Assembly: GCA_963741495.1 (NCBI GenBank)
Contig: CAVUID010000007.1
Coordinates: 248,001-312,000, forward strand
Reading direction: 5' to 3'
From: Sulfurimicrobium sp963741495
GTDB lineage: Bacteria > Pseudomonadota > Gammaproteobacteria > Burkholderiales > Sulfuricellaceae
Length of the DNA stretch: 64,000 nucleotides
The notes under the pieces are model-generated. The model was given only the letters and a program-made list of their open reading frames with translations. It did no database searches and had not been told where the DNA came from. Numbering within the stretch: position 1 is the stretch's first letter; every line of letters begins with the position of its first letter. Shown here piece by piece: positions 34,462 to 44,300 of this stretch. A program made the position numbers and the translations under genes.

Positions 34462-36347
34462 GGCCGAAAATGCGCCTGATACATGTCAGATACGACGTGG
34501 CATCGGTCACTTTCCGGCGCCACTGGACACAGACGTCTCCGCCCGTTCGTCGGCAGAGGTTCGGTCGCATGCCCTGAACACGTCGCTGGCTTTCCAGAAT
34601 ATCCTGCTGCCAGCTGGCGTCGTTCTGGATCACCGTCGGCTTGAGCAGAATCACCAGTTCCCGCTTCACCGTCGCACGACTGGTATTGCGGAACAGGTTG
34701 CCAAGGACGGGAATGTCGCCTGCCCCCGGCATTTGCGAGCGGTCATCGTTCATGGTCTGTTTCATCAGACCGCCGATGGCAACAATCTGGCCATCCTGGG
34801 CACGCACGATGCTGTCAGTCTCGGAAATATTGCTGGAGGCCAGCGGCAGGATTGATGGAGCCAGCCGACCCCAGATCAACTACCTTGTTGACCGTGGTTA
34901 CCTTGCTGACCGAAGGGTGGATATGCAGGGTGATATTGTTGTTTTCATCGATCTGCGGCGTCACATCCAGCGCAATGCCGGAGAAAAAGGGCTGCAAGGT
35001 TACCGAGGGCGTGGTGGTAGTGGATGTACCCGTTGTGGTGGTGGTCGTCACATTGGTCACGAAAAACTCATCTGTGCCGACTTTAAGCACCGCTTTCTGA
35101 TTATTCAGGGTGGCAATGCGCGGGCTGGAAAGCACCTGCACATTACCCTGGGTTTCGAGAAACTGGATCAGGGCGGCAAAATTGCTGGTCTGGAATGCCA
35201 GGCCGAAAAGGCCGCCAATATTGCTGGGGTTGGTGACCATGTTCACGCCGGGAAGTGCGCTCAGGATGGGGCTCGTAAAGGTTCCTGCAACCGTATCAAT
35301 CGCACTCGCCCCTGTTGCCAGGGAACCATCGGTCTGCAAGACCGTCCCGGGAGATGCATATCCACTGGAGAGGCGACGATTCGAACCAGTTTTAAAAGCC
35401 GACCAGTTCACCCCGGCCTGGAAACCATCGCTCAACTCCACTTCCAGAATCTTGGCTTCAATAATCACCTGGCGCTCAACGGACAGTTGTGAGGCATTCA
35501 GGAAAGTCGACACGTCGCGCAGCTCGGAAGGCATCGCACGTACCAGTACCACACCGGACTGGGGGTTGATGACGACGCTGCGACCGCCTTCACAACCTTC
35601 CACGCCTCGACTGGAGACCGTTTCTGTTCCACCTGCCGTAGCGCTCCCACTTGTCGTGCGGGCTGGCATCTTACAGCCAATCACAGTACGTACCGAATCT
35701 TCGATATCTCCCCAGAAATCATTACGCGTCGAGGTATAAATCGTGCTGCTATCCCGTGATGAAGAGGTACCGCCACTGGAACTGGATGTTGCACCCGTTG
35801 ACGAAGTTCCCGAGGCCGCCGGTGCGCCCGTAATGGAGCCTGAATGCACACGTGTATCCGACCCGCCTACCCGTTGCCCGACCAGATAGTTCACCTTGTA
35901 AAGCCGGGTCTGCATGGCCAGCGGCTGAATGTAAACGCGAAATCCGTCCACCTTGTATTCATAACCATAGATTTCACGCACGGCATCGAGTGCTTCGAAT
36001 ACTGTTACATCCTTCAGATTAACAGAGATAGAGCCTGTCACTTCCGGGTGAACCAGCATGCTGTAACGCGTGCCGTGCACGATTCCCATGAAGACCTGAC
36101 TGGCTGGCGCGTTATTGACCACCAGATCGAATCTTTGCTCCAGCGGCTTGCCTCCAGCCTTTGGCATCTCGACCCTGAGTGGTGGCAGCAGTGCCGCCCC
36201 CAATGCATCGTTCTGAGCTATTTTGGCTCTGTCCCGGCTTGCTGTGGCCAACTCGGCATTGATTTGATCAAATGTAGCGCCATGCTTTGCCTGAGAGGCG
36301 CAGCCCGATAAAGTCAGAACCAGAAGTCCGAAATATACTTTCCGCAT
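34454..36347 (-). CDS. mshL: MSHA secretin MshL, with an apparent frameshift
   Basis: This outer-membrane secretin begins with a lipoprotein signal (MRKVYFGLLVLTLSGCAS). N-domains and a Ser/Thr-rich spacer follow, then the secretin domain. The frame changes near 34848-34856, after VNKVVDLGSAGSI; the restored frame continues LPLASSNISETDSIV and the terminal motif GQIVAIGGLM...PVLGNLFRN...RELVILLKP that secretins need for the pore. The full product would be about 630 residues. It is preceded by mshK (one-base overlap) and followed by mshM. The break could be a sequencing error; without it the secretin would lack its C-terminal pore-forming end. Confidence 0.87.
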
Positions 36348-36757
36348 TACGATGCCTTTTGTTCAGAGTTGCGTTTTGACTTGCTGTTGCCGCGATTCGG
36401 CATTTTTTCCTGCGGGGGATGGGCAAGTTGTTTCGTTACCCCGGGAAAAAGTTTAAGCGTCTGACGGCCTTCCGGCCCTGCAAGGATGACCTCCCCCTCG
36501 CTTACCTTGATCAGTTTGCTGTCGCCAAAGCGCTCGCCTTCAGCAACCAGTTGGCCACTAATCACGGCAGCCCGGCGACCGGGGCGAATCAGGACGGACT
36601 GGAGTACCGGGCCGGCCATAACAACCGGCATACCGGGCGCTTCCACGCTAGCTTCCTGCGGAGGGCGGGTCGGGTCGGGCAGCGCTTCAACCGCCAAAAC
36701 TTGAGTTGCCCCGCTTAGAGCAAGCGCAACAAATATTGTTCTCACATGCTTAACCAT
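36347..36757 (-). CDS. mshK: MSHA biogenesis protein MshK
   Basis: The 136-residue protein has a hydrophobic N-terminal segment (VRTIFVALALSGATQVLA) and the family-like PDPTRPP motif followed by a beta-rich GRRAAVISGQLVAEG region. It is equivalent to PilP-type partners of the secretin. The ATG at 36757 is the natural start; an in-frame upstream start at 36853 would run inside mshJ. The gene overlaps mshJ by 16 bases and mshL by one base. Confidence 0.8.
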   Translation of the reverse strand: MVKHVRTIFVALALSGATQVLAVEALPDPTRPPQEASVEAPGMPVVMAGPVLQSVLIRPGRRAAVISGQLVAEGERFGDSKLIKVSEGEVILAGPEGRQTLKLFPGVTKQLAHPPQEKMPNRGNSKSKRNSEQKAS

Positions 36758-37422
36758 GTCTTGTCCATACTCAGCGTATACAGTGTAATCGTCAGGGTGA
36801 CGAGCGGGTATTCTTCTACCCGCATTTCGGCCTTCCCCCAGATCATCCGCCATGGAAGCTTTTCCATTGTATCGAGATATTGCGTCAGTTCGGCATAACT
36901 GCCAGACACGGCAATTTCCACGCCATGCTTGTAAATCGCCGGGCCGGCTGGTTTTTTCTCCTCGGCCTGCGGCTTCGCTATATCAGGGGCCTCATCCAGA
37001 ATGCCACTGACAGGCAAGGTCTTGAGTGACGCCAGCTTCAAGTGACGGTTTTGAGTCAGTACATCCTCCAGCAAGCGTGCCATTTTATCCGGCGGTACCA
37101 GGCTCTGCTGCACGCTTTGCAGCGCGGCGCGGCTCTGCTCGAGCTTCTGGTTCAGCGCCGCCATCCTGACCCGGGTAGCTGCATCGGGGTCTGCCCGCCC
37201 CGCGCTCAGAACAGTCTCGATCTGGGCCTGCAATTCCTGCACCTGCAGCTGCTGTTGACTTACATCCTGATTCAGACGCTTCTTTTTGACCGCAAGCGGG
37301 TCCAGCAACAGGACACTGAAAAGGCTCCACACCACCGCCAGCACCATGAAGAAAATCAGGGTGCGTTCACGCGGATTACGGGCATCAAGCAATGCAGCAT
37401 AACGTTCCCAGTATTGCTTCAT
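36742..37422 (-). CDS. mshJ: MSHA biogenesis protein MshJ (PilO-like)
   Basis: This 226-residue bitopic membrane protein has a helix at about 25-42, a long coiled coil (about 45-110) and a C-terminal alpha/beta domain. It belongs to the PilO/GspM type of inner-membrane platform proteins. It overlaps the upstream PilN-like gene by four bases and mshK by 16 bases. The order PilM-N-O-P-Q seen in type IV pili is kept as mshI-(PilN)-J-K-L. Confidence 0.85.
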   Translation of the reverse strand: MKQYWERYAALLDARNPRERTLIFFMVLAVVWSLFSVLLLDPLAVKKKRLNQDVSQQQLQVQELQAQIETVLSAGRADPDAATRVRMAALNQKLEQSRAALQSVQQSLVPPDKMARLLEDVLTQNRHLKLASLKTLPVSGILDEAPDIAKPQAEEKKPAGPAIYKHGVEIAVSGSYAELTQYLDTMEKLPWRMIWGKAEMRVEEYPLVTLTITLYTLSMDKTWLSM

Positions 37423-38057
37423 TTCACCCCCTCGCCGCTCTCGGAATGCAGCCTGAATTCCAGGTAATTCGGCACTTTCGGCTGGTTATCGCCAGAGGTC
37501 GCTTCCACCTTTGGCCGCTGTATTTCCAGCGCAGCAAAATCCCGCCCCTGCGTTGACGCTTCCTGATTCAGCCGCTGGATATAAGCCGGCACCAGTTCCG
37601 GGCGCAAGGTCCGCCCTCCCAGATGCATTTCATTGCCTGCACCCTTGATGCCGAATTCCGTCAGCCACAGCCCATTCACAGTCTGGCGCGCAAAAGCGCG
37701 CATATAGCCGGAATATCCCTCGGTATTGCCCAGACTGCCACTCTGCAGCACCGCCAGTACAGCCTCTTCGCCTTTAAGTTGCCGTTCCATTTCGACCACA
37801 CGCAACGCCAGCGCGGCATTTTTATTTCGTGGCGCATGCTCGGCCGACACCTTGACCAACCGGGCTTGCTCCTGCTCCAGCGTGGTGGCACCGTTTTTGA
37901 TTTGCGTATTCAGCAGCGCCACCTGGCGGTACTGATAGCCATAAATGCCTGCCATGACCAGCGCCAGCGCAGCAAGTGCCTGGACAAGCATAAGCGATGT
38001 AAATCTTTCGCGCTTCTTGTGAAAGGCGGGGTTAACAAGATTGATCTGCTGGCTCAC
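37419..38057 (-). CDS. PilN-like MSHA inner-membrane protein
   Basis: The 212-residue protein begins SQQINLVNPAFHKKRERF, the PilN-type cytoplasmic peptide, has one helix (about 21-40), a coiled coil and a soluble domain. The GTG at 38057 forms a GTGA overlap with the mshI stop; an upstream alternative at 38105 lies inside mshI. PilN binds PilM through this peptide, and the mshI gene next to it encodes the PilM-like partner. Annotated as mshI2 or pilN-like in some genomes. Confidence 0.82.
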   Translation of the reverse strand: MSQQINLVNPAFHKKRERFTSLMLVQALAALALVMAGIYGYQYRQVALLNTQIKNGATTLEQEQARLVKVSAEHAPRNKNAALALRVVEMERQLKGEEAVLAVLQSGSLGNTEGYSGYMRAFARQTVNGLWLTEFGIKGAGNEMHLGGRTLRPELVPAYIQRLNQEASTQGRDFAALEIQRPKVEATSGDNQPKVPNYLEFRLHSESGEGVK

Positions 38058-38995
38058 TGCGCCTTGTCCTCCGTGCGCAATGCAGCCCCCAGGGCCTGAA
38101 AGCACTGCAAGCGCTGGGTTGGCCCCACACCTGAAACCGTGGAAAAATCGAATAATTCATCCAGATTCAGGGTCGACACCGGCAGGTAAAGGTTGGACGC
38201 CAGATACGCTTCCAGATTGACATCCGGAGGCAGGGGGGCCAGCACCAGCTTGTTGATGGTGATAAAGCTGAACTGGCGTTCAAAGCTGTCCATCGAACGT
38301 TGCAGTTCCAGCGTAATGCGATCGTATTGGCGCTGCCGCTGTTCGCTATCCGACTGGTTTAGCTGCGACAGCGAAACGTCAATATGGCGCGACGAATAAA
38401 GCTCGCCTTCAAATGAAAAAGTCAGCAGGCCGCCACTTTCGTCAAAAGACAACAGGGCGACCCCACGATCCTGATCTTCCAGCAGACTGGCAATATTGCG
38501 CTGCGCCAGTTCCGGGATATCAATCACGCTCAGGGGTAATTTGGCGCCATCAAAATCCGCCATGCGCTGCCTGATTACTTCATTGCGCGCTGCCACGGCA
38601 TAGAGCGACCTATTGCGCGGCTGTGCATTCTTGCCGGCAGGGATTTCAAGCACATCCACAGTAGCATCATCCACGGGAAAATCCAGCATGTCCTTGATGC
38701 GCCAGCGTACCGCCGTTTTGATCTCGGCAGCAGGGACGCCGGGCGCCTCCACTACCAGTAACTGGTATTGACCAGAATTCAGCAAAAAACTGGTGTTGTA
38801 ACGGTTGAGCTGATGCTCTTTTGCCAGCTTCTCCAGCACAGGTACGTCCACCCTGCTTTCCGGAGAAATGGCACAAAGCGTCACCAGCGGCCTGTCGCCC
38901 GTCACCCTGCGCACATGAACCAGGCACACCCCTTCTGGGGTGAACTGCATGGTCATCCAGCCCGGCTCCTGTTTTTTTCTGGTCAAGAAAGGCAT
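38054..38995 (-). CDS. mshI: MshI, PilM-like cytoplasmic platform protein
   Basis: This 313-residue protein has the actin-like fold of PilM (FDESGGLLTFSFEGEL, VAARNEVIRQRM) and no membrane segment. It is the first gene of the second msh block, after a 176-base AT-rich gap. It should anchor the platform complex with the PilN-like product downstream. Start ATG at 38995. The gap upstream contains a consensus -35. Confidence 0.83.
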   Translation of the reverse strand: MPFLTRKKQEPGWMTMQFTPEGVCLVHVRRVTGDRPLVTLCAISPESRVDVPVLEKLAKEHQLNRYNTSFLLNSGQYQLLVVEAPGVPAAEIKTAVRWRIKDMLDFPVDDATVDVLEIPAGKNAQPRNRSLYAVAARNEVIRQRMADFDGAKLPLSVIDIPELAQRNIASLLEDQDRGVALLSFDESGGLLTFSFEGELYSSRHIDVSLSQLNQSDSEQRQRQYDRITLELQRSMDSFERQFSFITINKLVLAPLPPDVNLEAYLASNLYLPVSTLNLDELFDFSTVSGVGPTQRLQCFQALGAALRTEDKAQ

Positions 38996-39024
38996 AAATT
39001 CACAAATATTTAATAATCGGCTTG

Positions 39025-39053
39025 AAGTTAAATTAATAAGTCGTTGTTGTCAA
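39025..39053 (-). promoter_or_regulatory. Putative promoter of the mshI-N block
   Basis: On the minus strand a perfect TTGACA (39048-39053) is followed 17 bases later by a weak TAACTT (39025-39030). The surrounding 176 bases between mshP and mshI are unusually AT-rich, and hold no gene. Confidence 0.45.
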
Positions 39054-39171
39054 TTGTATATTTACGAATATTCATTTGTGATTTCCAGTTCGCACTGTGT
39101 AGGCATACATTTCAAACTTGCTGAAGGGCTTTGGGCTGGAAGCATCAGCAAGCCCGCAACCTGTTGCGACT

Positions 39172-39636
39172 TCATGGCCCGGAACAGGCGGCGCCATCCC
39201 ATTCGCAGTAAGCAATCGCTACCCGCTGGCGCTCGACATAGCCTGGGTTCGTTACAGCGGTATCATCCGGGCAGCTCGCCGCACCGCCGTTACAGGCGGT
39301 GGCGACAATGCGAAAGACGCGTACCTGGCGTGCCGTGCCGGGCACGCTCTCACCATCGTTGTAGGTATGCTGCGAACAGGCAACCGTGACCCGGGATGCC
39401 GGATCATCCGGGTTGGCCCAGGTCTGCGTATCGCAAGTCGTACTTTTCAAAGCCCGGTGAAGCCCCCATTCCGTGCCTGAAAAAGCCATATGCCAGGTGC
39501 GGGCTGCCTGCACGTCTTGCGCCGAAGCCATTTGCTGGCCGGTGGAGAAGCTGGTGATCGCCGCAGCAAGTGCCGAAAGGATCACCAGGACCATGATCGC
39601 AGCAATGAGACCAAGACCGCGCTGACGGATTTTCAT
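39172..39636 (-). CDS. mshP: MshP, minor pilin-like protein
   Basis: The 154-residue protein has a prepilin-like N-terminal helix (GLGLIAAIMVLVILSALAAAI) and several cysteines (C63, C81, C113, C121), like MshP/PilX-type minor pilins. The Glu at position 5 of the processed pilin is absent, as usual for PilX/MshP proteins. Its start overlaps the mshO stop by four bases. It is the last gene of the first msh block. Confidence 0.8.
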   Translation of the reverse strand: MKIRQRGLGLIAAIMVLVILSALAAAITSFSTGQQMASAQDVQAARTWHMAFSGTEWGLHRALKSTTCDTQTWANPDDPASRVTVACSQHTYNDGESVPGTARQVRVFRIVATACNGGAASCPDDTAVTNPGYVERQRVAIAYCEWDGAACSGP

Positions 39637-40481
39637 GGCACGTTGCTCACATGCGCGCCGTAGGCAAGCGCGACCCGCTCGCCCGCTTCCAGCAATTCGA
39701 TGCGTAGCCAGACAAAACCGGATTGCTGCGTGGCGCCCTGATTCGGGTCATAGATGAATTCGCAGGCGGCTACACGGCTCGCGAGTCGAGTGCCGCCGCT
39801 AGCCGGACATGATGAAGGGTAGGCCGCATTGAATCCCTGTACCAGGCGCACCATCTCTCCTGTGCCATTGCCGCCCGATACGCCCGTACCCCGGCAGATA
39901 TAAAATACGCTACGTTCGTTCTGGTCGACAATGAAGAACCTGCCGCCGTCATAGCCGGCGGGAAACTGCGTCGCGGGATTCAACGAGATTCTTCCTTCCC
40001 CCACCAGCACCCCGCCGGGCGCGGGCGGATTTTGCCATCCGCTCACCGTGCCGCGCGTCGCGCCGGTATAAACATCATCGGTGTTCTGATTGCCGATGAC
40101 GACAAAATCACCGGCTACAGGCGTTGCCGAGAGCGGCGCCAAAACATCGAAACTGGCGTCGGGCCCGGTCGTGTCGAGAGGATCGGAACCGGCATTGACA
40201 ATATCGACGGCGCGGCGATAAAGTCCGCCAGTCTTGCCCGGCACAAACTCGAAGCACTGGTCGTTCGGGATGCGAACGGAATTGGGGACAGCGCGGCGCA
40301 CTTCCCGGCCGATTCGCTTCACTGCCGTATCCGCCATATCGGAAAGCATCGCACGCCGGCGGCTGTCAAAATAACCATCAACCGCTGGCTTGAAGATCGA
40401 TGCAACCGCTGCCGCGATGATGCCCATGATCACGATCACGATTACCAGCTCGACCAGCGTAAAACCGCGCATCTTCATCAT
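39633..40481 (-). CDS. mshO: MshO, minor pilin
   Basis: This 282-residue type IV prepilin has the leader MMKMRG/FTLVELVIVIVIMGII with cleavage after Gly and Glu at position 5. A large C-terminal domain follows (about 240 residues). Its size and PulJ-like arrangement match MshO. It overlaps mshD and mshP by four bases each, so translation is coupled. Confidence 0.86.
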   Translation of the reverse strand: MMKMRGFTLVELVIVIVIMGIIAAAVASIFKPAVDGYFDSRRRAMLSDMADTAVKRIGREVRRAVPNSVRIPNDQCFEFVPGKTGGLYRRAVDIVNAGSDPLDTTGPDASFDVLAPLSATPVAGDFVVIGNQNTDDVYTGATRGTVSGWQNPPAPGGVLVGEGRISLNPATQFPAGYDGGRFFIVDQNERSVFYICRGTGVSGGNGTGEMVRLVQGFNAAYPSSCPASGGTRLASRVAACEFIYDPNQGATQQSGFVWLRIELLEAGERVALAYGAHVSNVP

Positions 40482-40942
40482 GACGCCCAGTCCGTGCGAT
40501 ACGAGGTCAGCGAAAGGCTTTCTCCGCTGCTGGTCACCGTCACAACAATCTTTTTTGCGGCAATCCCGCTGAGCGTTGTATCGCTGATGATTATCGAGGC
40601 AATGCCATAACCAGTGAGCGACGGAATGGCATTGCCGTCGATGTCGCAGATATTCGCTGTCGAATAGCCGTTATAGTCGACGATGTCGTTATAGGTGTTC
40701 CGCGCACAAGTGGCAGGCGCGGCATTGGCAACCGGCACGTAGGGTTTGAAAACAATCTCCTCCATCATTTCCTCGGCGATCGCCAGCATCTGTTTTCTCA
40801 CCATCGGGTCGGCGGAACCGCGCACTGCCTGACTGAAGGCGGCCAGCATGCCCGCCAGCCCCACGCCGATCACGACGATCGTGAGCACGAGTTCGATCAG
40901 CGTCATGCCGCGCGACCTATTCCACATCGCCCGTCTCTCCAT
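40478..40942 (-). CDS. mshD: MshD, minor pilin
   Basis: This 154-residue prepilin has the leader ending SRG and continues MTLIELVLTIVVIGVGLAG, with the PilV-like Met after the cleavage site. The EEMMEEIVFKPYVP segment matches MshD-like proteins. Two starts are possible, ATG 40942 or ATG 40927; both overlap mshC (26 or 11 bases). It is coupled to mshO at its 3' end. Confidence 0.83.
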   Translation of the reverse strand: MERRAMWNRSRGMTLIELVLTIVVIGVGLAGMLAAFSQAVRGSADPMVRKQMLAIAEEMMEEIVFKPYVPVANAAPATCARNTYNDIVDYNGYSTANICDIDGNAIPSLTGYGIASIIISDTTLSGIAAKKIVVTVTSSGESLSLTSYRTDWAS

Positions 40943-41399
40943 AGACCTGAATGGGCGTCTGGTTGGTCACCGTCAGGGTGAAATTCGCCGGCGTTGTGCC
41001 AGCGCCATCACTGGTCACCGCCCCGGAAGGCTGAAAATAGAGCGGCCCCGCGGGCGCCGCCACGAGGGTAATGTTGTCTGAAGGAGAGCTTGCCGCGGGC
41101 TGCTGGCCATCCGAACCGGCCAGTGGGTTGGTGCAAGCCGAGGCGGGATGGCTAGCTGCGATACCCAGCGAAAGGGAAAGCTGGTCACCTGCGACCGTCA
41201 CGCACACCAGCCGCCGGTGCGAGACCGCCGTTTTCTGCGCGTAACGCAGGGCAGCAGCGGTCTGGTCACTGAAAGCGATCTCCCGGAACATCTGGCTCGA
41301 CTCCATGCGCGGCAGAACAACGGCGGCCAGGACACCGACGAGTATCATCGCCGCAACAAGTTCAACCAGGGTGAAGCCGCGCGCCCGGGGCAACATCAA
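40917..41399 (-). CDS. mshC: MshC, minor pilin
   Basis: This 160-residue prepilin has the leader MMLPRARG/FTLVELVAAMILVGVLAAVVLPRM and a GspH/FimT-like fold with two cysteines. In Vibrio MshC follows mshA; here mshQ lies between them. Its start overlaps the mshQ stop by four bases and its end overlaps mshD. Complete. Confidence 0.85.
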   Translation of the reverse strand: MMLPRARGFTLVELVAAMILVGVLAAVVLPRMESSQMFREIAFSDQTAAALRYAQKTAVSHRRLVCVTVAGDQLSLSLGIAASHPASACTNPLAGSDGQQPAASSPSDNITLVAAPAGPLYFQPSGAVTSDGAGTTPANFTLTVTNQTPIQVYGETGDVE

Positions 41400-44300
41400 T
41401 AAAGCTCGCGGTTATAGACACCCTTGCGGCCTTCGGGGCTGAAGATGCCGAAGGTCGCCGTGGCGGAGGGGTCATTGTTGTAAGCCGCCCCGCCGGGCCA
41501 CTTAGATTGCAGCCAGGGCAGGTTGGCGCTCGTTGCCGAACAAGCCACCCCATTGTCAGGCGCGAGATCGGCGCAAACCTTGATGCTGCCGGGCGCAGTG
41601 GGCGTCAGTGCGATGATGCCGCTACCGCCCGCCAGCGCGCCAGGCACCGCCGTCCAGCCCGAAGGCGTGAGCAGCAGGTTGCTGCCAGCAAGCGCAGTGC
41701 AGCTGTCGCCGCTGTTTTTCACCCAGGAATTGCCGCTCCAGTATTGCGCCTCGACCGGCATCTGGAGCGGGGAAACGGAGCCGTACACATTCGACAGGCG
41801 CAGGCGGCCGTAGCGTTGCGTCTTGCCGGTGGAAAACGCCATGCCGTTGCCTGCCGTTGCCTGGCCGAAACGCGCCGGATTGCCCGGATAGGACACGGCA
41901 TCCTCGTCAATCACATTGATCGCGAGAGAAATTTCGGCGTTGAACGGTGCGGTTGGCGCAGCGGGTCGCGTAAAGCTCAACCCGGTACCGGAACTGAAAG
42001 TCAGCGTCCCCGTTCCGTCATTATTCTTGACAATAACCGGATCGGTGCCGGTGACGCCGCTGGTATCCAGCATCCCTGACAATGCTGTATATGCCTTGCC
42101 CGTCAGTGAGGCATTGGTGATTTTCCAGAAGTTGCCGCTGTAGTTGGCGGTCAGGTTGTTGCCTGCATTCTTTGCCGTTACGGTGACGATGGGCGACACG
42201 GCGTAATTGAAGAGCTGCCCCATGTAGGTAAAGGTCGCGCCACATCCGGGTGCAAACAAGGGTGTGTTGTAACTCACATCGAAATGATCGGGAATGAAAC
42301 GGCCAAGCGAATAATTGCTCATGTTGCCAATCGAACAACCATATCTGCCGGAAGCGAGCGCGTCGGCAAGATTGGCGTTGCTGGCGGTGTCGGTTACACA
42401 GTCGCAGCTGTTGGTGGCCGCGCAACCGGAAGGCTGGTCAACACTGGTATAAATATCGTCCCGAAAAGCGCCGGGGGCAAGATACAGGTAGCCCACCTCG
42501 GTATAGCTGGCATTGTTGCTGGCCGATGCGTTGGCGGTCAATGAAACCGGCGAAAGCGTTCCGACGATCCCGCCACTTTGCACGGTAGCATCCTGGCTCG
42601 TGATCTGCGCCGTCAATTTAGCCGCATCCAGTAGCAGCGAACCCGCATAGCCGGCAGCAGGGCTGGTGCTTGCCGCCAGGGTAAAGCTCGCCCCTGCCTT
42701 GATTGTCGGGGTGGCGCTGGCCGAGGGTGGCGTAGCCATTGCCGGCGAGACATTCAAGGACACGGCCGACGGCCGCACCGCGAAATTGTCGCTGGAACAG
42801 CCGACGATGCTTGGTGACTGATTGGCGTCCGTCACCCGGCAGCGCAGATCAGGGTAGGCCTGGGATACCGTCATGTTCGCAGCACTCTTGCGCCCTTGCT
42901 CCGTCGGCTGATTGGTCTTGGTGAAAATCAGCGTCTGGCTCACCGCAGGGCTGATGGCAGCGCGGGAAGCGCAGGCCGTGGCCCCCGACCCATCCACCAG
43001 TTCCACCGTGACGGTTTTGTCGGCATCGGAGGCGTATGTGGTTTCCACCCCATCTGCGACGCCATCGCTATTGGTGTCCTTGAGCGCTACTACGTCGAAG
43101 CTGAAAGGCGCCCCCGCCAGTTTGGTATAGAGCCGTCCGGTCAAGGCGTCCGCCCCGCTCAGCACGCAGTTGAAACCCGAGGGTTTGATCACGCCGCCGC
43201 AGACGTGAGTGGCCAGATAGATGGCGCTGACCTCGCCTGGCTTCAGCTCGCCGTTATAAACCCGGATTTCGTCCAGCCGCCCGCTGAAGCGGTAGCCGGT
43301 GCTGGCTTGCCAGCCCCCGGCGCGCAGGGTCGAATTCACGTAGGCATTGGCATTGTTGGGGGTCGATAGCCGCTGGGTGAGCGTCTGCGCCGCGCCATCG
43401 ATATAAAGCTTGTTGCTGGGCACGCTACCGTTGGTGAATATGGCGACCACATGATGCCAGCCGTTGGCCAGCCCGGCCGAACTGATGCCGAAAACATCGC
43501 TGTTGCCGGTATTGAAGCCAAAATGTCCGCTCACCAGCCACAGGTCATGCACATTCCAGCCGATGGGCATGACGCTATTGGTGCCATCCCAGTACATCCA
43601 GAAGGACACGCTGGTCTTGGCGCCGGGCGTTGTGCTGACCGGCAGACCGGAAAAGCTGAAAGCGCCACCATTGGAACTGGTGCCGGGCATGCCGCCATAG
43701 CCGCAGGTGCCTGGACTGCCGGGTCGCGCCGGGCTGACGCTGGCGGGTGAAGGGCGTGGCGCACCGATAGTCGTTCCATCGCGGTTGTTGCCGCTACTGT
43801 CCTTCACCTCGCCTGCCGCGCCAATCCAGGCGGATTCCTCCAGGCGGTATTCAGCGAGCAGGGTCGCCGGGACAGGGCAGGCATGGGCTTTAGCGGCAAG
43901 TGCGGCGATTTCGGTTGCCGACAATGCGCCGGTATGAACACGCACATCGTCGATATTGCCCTTGAAGCGGAATGATGCGCTCGCCTCTGTCGAGGCATTG
44001 TTTTCGCCCCCGATCGATGCAGCTCCAATATCCGTGCCCCAGCCGGTAAAGTTCGTGCTGACTGCGGAAAGCTGGGTGCCCGACGTGTCATAGACGTACA
44101 TCCAGCGCTTGCCAGCAGAAATATCGGCGATGGCCGCGACGAAATACCAGGTGTCGTTATTGATGACCGCCGGCGTATCCAGAATAATGGGCGACGAGCC
44201 GCGGGCAAAGAAACGCAGCCTGCCCGCCCCGCCATCACCCAGTGAAAAGCCGTAGCCCCCGGTATTCTTTTCATCATCGATCAGAATGCGCTGTCCGCCT

